From assembly GCF_021606685.1 (NCBI RefSeq), contig NZ_WKCB01000064.1, positions 1 to 32,661 on the forward strand: a stretch of 32,661 bases of DNA. Direction: 5' to 3'. The position numbers were made by a program, and so were the translations under genes. The notes below the pieces were generated by a model. The model was given only the letters and a program-made list of their open reading frames with translations, was not told where the DNA came from and did no database searches. Shown here in pieces: positions 1 through 5,314 of this stretch (the first letter of the stretch is position 1; each line of letters opens with the position of its first letter). Origin of the DNA: Pseudomonas syringae. GTDB lineage: Bacteria > Pseudomonadota > Gammaproteobacteria > Pseudomonadales > Pseudomonadaceae.

Positions 1-35
1 GCAGACAGGTCGCGTTTGAATTCGTGCACGCTCAT
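1..35 (-). CDS. 5' end of an unidentified gene running off the window
   Basis: On the minus strand an ATG at 35 is preceded by AGGAG nine bases upstream and opens a frame reading MSVHEFKRDLSA to the edge. Only 11 to 12 codons are visible, so no product can be named. The same start, with the same upstream region, occurs at 249 in the second repeat unit, where it is cut short by a REPIN. This copy may be the intact gene that originally followed the monooxygenase, or simply another unit of a longer tandem array. Confidence 0.35.
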   Translation of the reverse strand, partial: MSVHEFKRDLS

Positions 36-110
36 AGGGTAATGCTCCTATTGGGGTGTTAAGCGTGCGGTGGTCCGCTGGCTGGGATATTCATGACAAC
101 ACGGGGCTAA

Positions 111-200
111 TGTGGGAGGGGGCTTGCCCCCGATGGTGGTGGTTCAGTTAGAACACCTTTGATTGACCCACCGCTATCGGGGGCAAGCCCCCTCCCACAT
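111..200. repeat. REPIN (paired inverted REP), first duplicated copy
   Basis: Two REP cores of the GGGAGGGGGCTTGCCCCCGAT type face each other at about 111-135 and 176-200, separated by about 40 bases. This is the usual REPIN layout in fluorescent pseudomonads, where such elements are thought to be spread by RAYT transposases encoded elsewhere in the genome. Confidence 0.9.
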
Positions 201-249
201 TGGTTTGGTGTAGGGCAGACAGGTCGCGTTTGAATTCGTGCACGCTCAT
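148..249 (-). pseudogene. Truncated duplicate of the edge gene, running into a REPIN
   Basis: A 33-codon frame begins at the ATG at 249 with an AGGAG ribosome-binding site. It starts MSVHEFKRDLSA, then passes into REPIN sequence and ends at a TAA. Its last 12 residues (LPPIAVGQSKVF) are the same as the last 12 of the adjacent monooxygenase, because both read the same REPIN strand in the same frame. It is most simply a by-product of the 214-bp duplication, not a functional gene, although it could be translated. Confidence 0.5.
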
Positions 250-324
250 AGGGTAATGCTCCTATTGGGGTGTTAAGCGTGCGGTGGTCCGCTGGCTGGG
301 ATATTCATGACAACACGGGGCTAA

Positions 325-414
325 TGTGGGAGGGGGCTTGCTCCCGATGGCGGTGGTTCAGTTAGAACACCTTTGATTGACCCACCGCTATCGGGGGCAA
401 GCCCCCTCCCTCAT
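325..414. repeat. REPIN, second copy, providing the monooxygenase 3' end
   Basis: Inverted pair of the same REP type as at 111-200, with a T for C in the left core (CTTGCTCCCGAT) and a T for A near the right tip. Its right half and loop encode the last 16 to 17 residues and the stop codon of the minus-strand monooxygenase gene, so the element lies inside a coding sequence. Confidence 0.9.
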
Positions 415-1795
415 TGGTGTTGTGCAGGGCAGACAGGTCGCGGTAACTGGCGCCTGGGTGGTTCGCGCCCAACCGTGCGCCGTCACCAAACAGCTTCTCG
501 CGCAACGTGCCCTGGGCGTATTCGGTCTTGTACACGCCACGCTTCTGCAACTCCGGCACCAGCAGCTCCACGGCGTCGATGAAGGTTTCATGGGTCAATG
601 CGTAGGCCAGGTTGAAGCCGTCCACATCGGTGTCTTCAACCCATTCCTGCAACAAGTCGGCGACGGTTTCCGGGCCGCCGACAAACAGCGGGCCAAAGCC
701 GCCGATGCCCACCCAGTCAGCCAGTTCATGCGGGGTCCAGACCTTGTTCGGGTCCGCCGTGGAGAAGGCTTCCACCGCCGACTGAATCGCGTTGGTGTGC
801 ACGTGCTTGAGCGGTTCATCCGGCTTGAACTGGCTGAAGTCGATGCCGGTCCAGCCGGAGATCAGCGCCATCGCGCCTTCGTAGCTCACATAGGATTTGT
901 AGTCGTCGAACTTGGCTTTGGCCTTCGCATCGGTTTCGCCAACGATCACAGTCTGCAAGTTGAAGATCAGGATTTTCCGGGGATCACGCCCGGCCTCGGC
1001 GGCACGCCGACGGATGTCGGCGACGGTCTTTTTCAGCAGCACTTTGGACGGTGCGGCGACGAACACACACTCGGCCTGTTCGGCGGCGAACTGCTTGCCA
1101 CGGCTTGAAGCACCGGCCTGGTAGAGCACCGGCGTGCGTTGCGGCGACGGCTCGCAGAGGTGAATGCCGGGCACCTGGAAGTGTTTGCCGACATGGCGGA
1201 TCTCGTGGATCTTGCTCGGGTCGCTGAACACCCGACGCTCGCGATCACGCAGCACGGCGCCCTCCTCCCAGCTGCCTTCCCAGAGCTTGTAGCAAACCTG
1301 CAGGTATTCCTCGGCGTAGTCGTAACGCGCGTCGTGTTCGGTCTGGGCTTTCTGGCCGAGGTTCTTCGCGCCGCTTTCCAGGTAGGAGGTGACGATATTC
1401 CAGCCGACGCGGCCCTTGGTCAGGTGGTCGAGGGTCGAAAGCCGGCGCGCAAACGGGTACGGATGCTCGAACGACAACGACGCCGTGAGGCCAAAGCCCA
1501 GGTGCTCGGTGACCAACGCCATGGGCGCGATCAGCGACAGCGGATCGTTGACCGGCACTTGGGTGGCCTGGCGAATCGCCGCGTCGCCGTTGCCGTTGTA
1601 CACGTCATAGATGCCCAGTACGTCGGCGATAAACAGGCCGTCGAACTTGCCGCGCTCAAGGATTTTCGCCAGGTCGGTCCAGTACTCCAGGTCCTTGTAC
1701 TGCCACGAGCGATCACGCGGGTGCGCCCACAGGCCAGGCGATTGGTGGCCGACGCAGTTCATGTCGAAGGCATTCAAGCGGATTTCACGGGACAT
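362..1795 (-). CDS. FMN-dependent monooxygenase, NtaA/SnaA/DmoA family (luciferase-like), probable organosulfur use
   Basis: A 477-aa luciferase-like flavin monooxygenase. It would use FMNH2 from a separate reductase and O2 to oxidise a small substrate, here probably a sulfide or sulfonate-derived compound. The N-terminus (MSREIRLNAFDM), the segment KFDGLFIADVLG near residue 50 and GRVGWNIVTSYLESGAKN near 150 are characteristic of the NtaA/DszA/DmoA branch. The ATG at 1795 overlaps the stop of the upstream small gene as TGATG, which suggests translational coupling; an in-frame start at 2026 would lie inside that gene. The family-like sequence ends near YRDLSALHNT. The last 17 residues (461-477) are encoded by REPIN sequence, so the C-terminus is probably altered. 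The exact substrate cannot be read from the sequence. Confidence 0.9.
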   Translation of the reverse strand: MSREIRLNAFDMNCVGHQSPGLWAHPRDRSWQYKDLEYWTDLAKILERGKFDGLFIADVLGIYDVYNGNGDAAIRQATQVPVNDPLSLIAPMALVTEHLGFGLTASLSFEHPYPFARRLSTLDHLTKGRVGWNIVTSYLESGAKNLGQKAQTEHDARYDYAEEYLQVCYKLWEGSWEEGAVLRDRERRVFSDPSKIHEIRHVGKHFQVPGIHLCEPSPQRTPVLYQAGASSRGKQFAAEQAECVFVAAPSKVLLKKTVADIRRRAAEAGRDPRKILIFNLQTVIVGETDAKAKAKFDDYKSYVSYEGAMALISGWTGIDFSQFKPDEPLKHVHTNAIQSAVEAFSTADPNKVWTPHELADWVGIGGFGPLFVGGPETVADLLQEWVEDTDVDGFNLAYALTHETFIDAVELLVPELQKRGVYKTEYAQGTLREKLFGDGARLGANHPGASYRDLSALHNTNEGGGLPPIAVGQSKVF

Positions 1796-2121
1796 CAAAA
1801 CACTCCGTTGAGGTGGTAGTTGCCGACAACCTGGTATTTCCAGCGCAACGGGTCGTCCAGGGACGGCGCCAGCGCGGTGCGTTGGCCGGTGAGTTCGAAC
1901 TCGGTGTTGCTGGCAAAGAGCAAGGCTTCGGCGGCAGCGATCTGCGCTTCGGTGATCGCGACCGGGCTTGGATGGGTGTCGGCGCGCTCCAGCAATGCGG
2001 CGGCGACATCGACGCGAATCTGCCAATCGCCGAAGCGGCTGATCACATAGGGGTCATCGCTTTTGGCGACATGGCGCCGGGTGCTTTCGAGCAATTGGCG
2101 GGCTTGATTCAGGGCAGTCAT
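1795..2121 (-). CDS. Small protein resembling only the SfnB/acyl-CoA dehydrogenase C-terminal domain
   Basis: A 108-aa protein that aligns by eye with the last third of the adjacent SfnB-like protein. Shared blocks include GDWQIRV against GDLQWRV, then LFASNTEFELTGQR against LLASSKLFELAGTR, and finally DDPLRWKYQVVGNYHLNGV against HDPARWKYHLIGNFVLNGV. It has no N-terminal or middle flavin-binding domains and also lacks the segment HNLDRFWRNARTHTL found in SfnB. The ATG at 2121 has GAGGAG eight bases upstream, and the gene overlaps the monooxygenase start by one base. A good ribosome-binding site and coupling argue that it is expressed. It may be a truncated paralogue kept as a partner protein, or a decayed sfnB duplicate. 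Confidence 0.75.
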   Translation of the reverse strand: MTALNQARQLLESTRRHVAKSDDPYVISRFGDWQIRVDVAAALLERADTHPSPVAITEAQIAAAEALLFASNTEFELTGQRTALAPSLDDPLRWKYQVVGNYHLNGVF

Positions 2122-2133
2122 GGTCAAGTCTCC

Positions 2134-3330
2134 TCAGTTCCAGGCGTGGCGCGCAGGCTTCACGCCGTTGAGCACAAAGTTGCCGATCAGGTGGTATTTC
2201 CAGCGGGCCGGGTCGTGCAGGGTGTGGGTGCGCGCGTTGCGCCAGAAGCGGTCGAGGTTGTGCTTGCCGGTGACCGAGCGGGTGCCGGCCAGCTCAAAAA
2301 GCTTGCTGCTGGCGAGCAAGGCGGTTTCCGCCGACAGCACCTTGGCCTGGGCGACAACCAACGAGGCGTGGGCGACGGTGTCTTCATTCGGCTCGGCCAG
2401 CGCGCGGTCCACTGCGAGGCCGGCCTTGGCGAGGATCGCTTGGGTGCCGTGCACGCGCCACTGCAGGTCGCCGATGGCGGCGATGGTGAACGGGTCTTGC
2501 CAGCCGTGATCCTGCTGGCTATCGATCCACGGGCGCGCCTGGCGGGCGTGGATCTTCGCCTGCTCGAGGGCGCCGAGGGCGATGCCGGTGTCGACTGCGG
2601 CCTGGATAATCTGCGAAATCGGGCCGTTGGCGGTGGGTTGGTCAAACGCCTGGTGGGCGGGGATCACGGCCGACAGCGGCACGCTCACACCGTCGAGGGT
2701 CACCCCGCCGCTGGCGGTGGTGCGCTGGCCGAAGCCGTCCCAGCTGTCGATTACGCTGAGACCCGGCGCGTCGCGCTCAACAAAGGCAATAAACGCCTCG
2801 CCGTGTTCGTTGTTACCGACCGTGGGCACCAGGTGGGCAAACAGCGCGCCGGTGCAGTAGAACTTCTCGCCGTTGATTTGCGCAGTGTCGCCGTGGAAGC
2901 GGATCTGGGTGTCGAAGGTACCGGCGTTTTTGCTTTTGGCTTCGGAGAAGGCATTACCGAAACGGTAGCCGGCCAACACTTTGCCGAAATAGTGCCGCTT
3001 TTGTTCCTCGCTGGCGGTTTGCAGCAGGATGTCCACCACGCCGAGGTGGTTCTGTGGGATCTGCCCCAGCGAAGGGTCGGCGGCGGAGATCAACTTGATC
3101 ACCTCGGCCACCGTCACATAGGACACCTCGGCGCCGCCATAGGCCTTGGGCACGGTGATGCCCCACAGGCCACTGGCGGAAAACTCGTCAAGCTCGGCGA
3201 CCGGCAGGCGGCGCTCGCGGTCGCGCACGCTGGCATCGACCGCAAAGCGTGCGGCCAGGCGCGTGGCGACCTCGATGGCTTCCGCGTCCGAGCGGATGAT
3301 ATGGGCAGGGTGTTGAGGGTGGGCTGACAT
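2134..3330 (-). CDS. sfnB: SfnB-family sulfur-acquisition flavin oxidoreductase (acyl-CoA dehydrogenase fold)
   Basis: A 398-aa protein of the acyl-CoA dehydrogenase/DszC-like superfamily, closest by recognition to SfnB proteins of pseudomonads. These accompany FMN monooxygenases in use of dimethyl sulfone and other organosulfur compounds under sulfate limitation. It shows an N-terminal helical domain (ASGLWGITVPKAYGGAEV near residue 52), a central beta domain (FSEAKSKNAGTFDT near 127; ING-KFYCTGALFAH near 152) and a C-terminal helical domain ending in DPARWKYHLIGNFVLNGV. The ATG at 3330 has GGAG seven bases upstream. It is the first gene of a three-gene unit behind a sigma-54 type promoter, which fits SfnR-type control of sfn genes. 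The precise reaction is not established from sequence. Confidence 0.88.
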   Translation of the reverse strand: MSAHPQHPAHIIRSDAEAIEVATRLAARFAVDASVRDRERRLPVAELDEFSASGLWGITVPKAYGGAEVSYVTVAEVIKLISAADPSLGQIPQNHLGVVDILLQTASEEQKRHYFGKVLAGYRFGNAFSEAKSKNAGTFDTQIRFHGDTAQINGEKFYCTGALFAHLVPTVGNNEHGEAFIAFVERDAPGLSVIDSWDGFGQRTTASGGVTLDGVSVPLSAVIPAHQAFDQPTANGPISQIIQAAVDTGIALGALEQAKIHARQARPWIDSQQDHGWQDPFTIAAIGDLQWRVHGTQAILAKAGLAVDRALAEPNEDTVAHASLVVAQAKVLSAETALLASSKLFELAGTRSVTGKHNLDRFWRNARTHTLHDPARWKYHLIGNFVLNGVKPARHAWN

Positions 3331-3366
3331 GGGCCGACTCCAGGCTCCGAGGGGATACCGGAGTGA

Positions 3367-3383
3367 TTGCAGGAGTCGTGCCT
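3367..3383 (-). promoter_or_regulatory. Sigma-54 (-24/-12) promoter of the sfnB operon
   Basis: Read on the minus strand the site is AGGCACGACTCCTGCAA. It has the invariant GG (3382-3381) and GC (3370-3369) exactly ten bases apart and agrees well with the TGGCACG-N4-TTGCA consensus. Transcription would start near 3357, about 27 bases before the sfnB ATG. In Pseudomonas putida, sfn genes depend on RpoN and the enhancer-binding protein SfnR, so the position and the gene support each other. Confidence 0.8.
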
Positions 3384-3457
3384 GATTTTAATCGCTAATA
3401 AAATCAGGACTTTGCTGCTGATTTAACGGGTTTGACCGCAACTTAAACCAGCAAAGT
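3382..3457. promoter_or_regulatory. Two large dyads upstream of the sigma-54 promoter (possible activator and repressor sites)
   Basis: The first dyad has perfect 9-bp arms, CTGATTTTA (3382-3390) and TAAAATCAG (3399-3407), and touches the -24 element. The second has arms ACTTTGCTG (3409-3417) and CAGCAAAGT (3449-3457), continued inward by GCTGATTTAA (3417-3426) and TTAAACCAGC (3443-3452). It is centred about 77 bases upstream of the predicted start, a reasonable place for an enhancer-binding protein. SfnR as the ligand is inference. Confidence 0.55.
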
Positions 3458-3484
3458 GTGCATCCACTGTTGCCTGGCAGACAC

Positions 3485-4048
3485 TTAGATGACCACGTTG
3501 CGCACAAAGCGCACCGCCACCTCGCCGTCGTTGCGGTAGGCGTGGGCCTGGCCACTGGCGAACATATAGAACTCACCGGCGGCGACGGGTTTTTCTTCAT
3601 CCCCCACGCGCAGCGTGAGGCAGCCTTCGAACACAAACAGCTGCACGCTCCAGCCGTCCGGGTCGGGGTCCGGGCTGTAGCGATCGCCCGGCTCCAGGCG
3701 CATTTCCCACAACTCGACTTCACGCCGTGCGGTGGCCTTGGCCAGCAACACGGCCTTGCTCCCGGCAATATCACCGGCCCAGGCCAACTCGTTGATGCGG
3801 CTGTGATCGGGCGCGTCCGGGGCCTGGATCAGGTCACTGAAGGCCACCTCCAGCGCTTCGGCCACGCGGTCGAGGGTGGACAGGCTGACGTTCTTCTCGC
3901 CTGCCTCGATGGCCACCAGCATGCGCCGGCTGACCCCGGATTTCTCCGATAGCGCGGTCTGGCTCAAGTCGGCAGCATGCCGCAGACGACGGACATTCTG
4001 GCTGACGTGCTGCAGGACCGAGGCCCGTTGTGGATTTTCTTTGTGCAC
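3485..4048 (-). CDS. XRE-family transcriptional regulator with C-terminal cupin domain
   Basis: About 187 aa. Residues about 15-70 form a Cro/CI-type helix-turn-helix (VRRLRHAADLSQTALSEKSG then GVSRRMLVAIEAGEKNVSL). Residues about 110-187 form a cupin barrel (VQLFVFEGCLTLRVGDEEK, GEFYMFASGQAHAYRNDG) likely to bind a small effector. Such proteins usually repress a neighbouring exporter or catabolic gene. The start is uncertain: GTG at 4048 (MHKENPQRAS) looks closest to the family; a TTG at 4060 would add four residues. Neither has a clear Shine-Dalgarno site. It is divergent from the EamA transporter and is its likely regulator. Confidence 0.85.
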   Translation of the reverse strand: MHKENPQRASVLQHVSQNVRRLRHAADLSQTALSEKSGVSRRMLVAIEAGEKNVSLSTLDRVAEALEVAFSDLIQAPDAPDHSRINELAWAGDIAGSKAVLLAKATARREVELWEMRLEPGDRYSPDPDPDGWSVQLFVFEGCLTLRVGDEEKPVAAGEFYMFASGQAHAYRNDGEVAVRFVRNVVI

Positions 4049-4085
4049 TATATTGCTCAATGAGTAGGTGTGCGCAGTATACTGC
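4042..4085. promoter_or_regulatory. Palindromic operator and promoter between the XRE-cupin and EamA genes
   Basis: GCAGTATACTGC at 4074-4085 is a perfect 12-bp palindrome. A related half-conserved copy, TGTGCACTATATTGC, lies at 4042-4056, parallel to TGTGCGCAGTATACTGC at 4069-4085. TATACT (4078-4083) could be the -10 of the plus-strand transporter with TTGCTC (4054-4059) as a weak -35, spacer 18. A repressor bound to the palindrome would block it. Assignment to the adjacent XRE protein is inference. Confidence 0.5.
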
Positions 4086-4140
4086 CCAGCGTGCGGCGCA
4101 TTGTGCGGTCCGTACCCTTCCCTTGCAAGACCGAGCCGCC

Positions 4141-5070
4141 ATGACCACCCCGAACGCTTCCTCCCGTTTCAACCGTTTCAGCAAAGCCGAATGCATTCTG
4201 GTGGTGATCACCATGATCTGGGGCGGCACGTTTTTGCTGGTGCAGCACGCGATGACCGTCAGCGGGCCGATGTTTTTCGTCGGCCTGCGCTTTGCTGCCG
4301 CGGCCATCGTGGTCGGCTTCTTCTCAGTGCGCACGCTGCGGGACCTGACCCTGTTCGAGCTGAAGGCCGGGGTGTTTATCGGCGTGGCGATCATGTTTGG
4401 CTACGGCTTGCAGACCATCGGCCTGCAAACCATCCTCAGCAGCCAGTCGGCGTTTATCACCGCGCTTTACGTGCCGTTCGTGCCATTGCTGCAATGGTTG
4501 GTGCTGGGCCGTCGCCCGGGGTTGATGCCGAGCATCGGCATCATGCTCGCGTTTGCCGGGTTGATGCTGCTGACCGGGCCCGCCGGCGCTTCGCTGAATT
4601 TCAGCCCCGGTGAAATCGCCACCTTGATCGGCGCTGTGGCGATTGCCGCCGAAATCATCCTGATCAGCGCGTTTGCCGGCCAAGTGGATGTGCGCCGGGT
4701 GACCGTGGTGCAACTGGCCACGGCGTCGTTGTTGTCGTTCCTGATGGTGGTGCCGATGGGCGAGGCGCTGCCGGGCTTTTCATGGTTGCTGCTGTTCAGC
4801 GCGGTGGGCCTGGGCTTGACCAGCGCGGTCATCCAGGTGGCCATGAACTGGGCGCAGCAGAGTGTTTCGCCGACGCGCGCCACATTGATTTATGCCGGTG
4901 AGCCGGTGTGGGCGGGCGTGGTGGGGCGAATTGCGGGGGAACGCTTCCCGCCGATTGCGATGCTGGGGGCCGCGTTGATTGTGGCGGCGGTGATTGTCAG
5001 CGAGATGAAGACCAAGGGGCAGAAGGCGCTGGCGTTGGAAGCAGAACTGGAGCAAGAGCGACAGGGCTAA
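4141..5070 (+). CDS. EamA/DMT-superfamily transporter (probable amino acid or metabolite exporter)
   Basis: A 309-aa hydrophobic protein with about ten membrane segments arranged as two EamA repeats. The first begins at residue about 17 (ECILVVITMIWGGTFLLVQH) and the second near 155. The WGGTF motif of helix 1 and the motif SPTRATLIYAGEPVWAGVVG near residue 243 are typical of the drug/metabolite transporter superfamily. The ATG at 4141 is preferred because the N-terminus then matches the usual short cytoplasmic leader; an in-frame ATG at 4030 would start inside the divergent regulator. Family members export amino acids, purines or toxic metabolites; the substrate here is unknown. Confidence 0.88.
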   Translation: MTTPNASSRFNRFSKAECILVVITMIWGGTFLLVQHAMTVSGPMFFVGLRFAAAAIVVGFFSVRTLRDLTLFELKAGVFIGVAIMFGYGLQTIGLQTILSSQSAFITALYVPFVPLLQWLVLGRRPGLMPSIGIMLAFAGLMLLTGPAGASLNFSPGEIATLIGAVAIAAEIILISAFAGQVDVRRVTVVQLATASLLSFLMVVPMGEALPGFSWLLLFSAVGLGLTSAVIQVAMNWAQQSVSPTRATLIYAGEPVWAGVVGRIAGERFPPIAMLGAALIVAAVIVSEMKTKGQKALALEAELEQERQG

Positions 5071-5087
5071 CCCCCGACGCGGTCAAA

Positions 5088-5178
5088 TGTGGGAGCGGGC
5101 TTGCTCGCGAATGCAGGCTGACATTCAACATCGGTGTCGGCTGACCCACTGCTTTCGCGAGCAAGCCCGCTCCCACAC
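5088..5178. repeat. REPIN, GGGAGCGGGCTTGCTCGCGAA type
   Basis: Inverted REP pair, left core from 5088 and right core ending at 5178, separated by about 45 bases. It uses the GGGAGCGGG...CTCGCGAA core that differs from the GGGAGGGGG...CCCGAT type at 111, 325, 18853 and 23769. It fills most of the gap between the EamA gene and the Mrp operon. Confidence 0.88.
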
Positions 5179-5222
5179 GTGGAAAGTGGCGCCTGGAAAC
5201 AATGCTAAATCAGCCGTTTCGT

Positions 5223-5284
5223 CCTACCTTGTAGGATCCTGCCACATCTTGCCGTTTGGTGATCGAGAAAGCGGCACGTATGAT
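5223..5284 (+). promoter_or_regulatory. Possible Mrp operon promoter region
   Basis: TATGAT at 5279-5284 resembles a -10 box, with TTGGTG (5256-5261) at a 17-base spacing as a weak -35, leaving a leader of about 25 bases. A small dyad, TCCTAC-CTT-GTAGGA, lies just upstream at 5222-5236. Visual assignment only. Confidence 0.3.
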
Positions 5285-5314
5285 GCATCCCAAACTCCCG
5301 CAGATTAGAAGCCT

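Larger units (their letters stand above)
1..428. repeat. 214-bp direct tandem duplication containing a REPIN and a gene start
   Basis: Two head-to-tail units, 1-214 and 215-428, match at 208 of 214 positions by eye. The first 110 bases are identical; all six differences lie in the REPIN-bearing second part. A third partial match of 14 bases begins at 429, inside the monooxygenase gene. Each unit carries, on the minus strand, a ribosome-binding site (AGGAG), an ATG and the first codons of a protein starting MSVHEFKRDLSA. The shared junction encodes RDLSA in all three places, so duplication through this short homology is plausible. An assembly loop is the alternative, because the contig ends here. 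Confidence 0.9.

Noticed and set aside
111..414. Repeated units at the left end as a CRISPR array
   Set aside because: Only two long, nearly identical units with internal inverted REP pairs; no short repeats with variable spacers and no cas genes.
1813..3327. A 504-codon plus-strand frame opposite sfnB and the small gene
   Set aside because: Antisense shadow frame; the minus-strand genes have clear family matches, ribosome-binding sites and a sigma-54 promoter.
4048..4053. TATAGT as the -10 box of the XRE-cupin gene (minus strand)
   Set aside because: Transcription would begin downstream of both candidate start codons, so it cannot serve the annotated protein.
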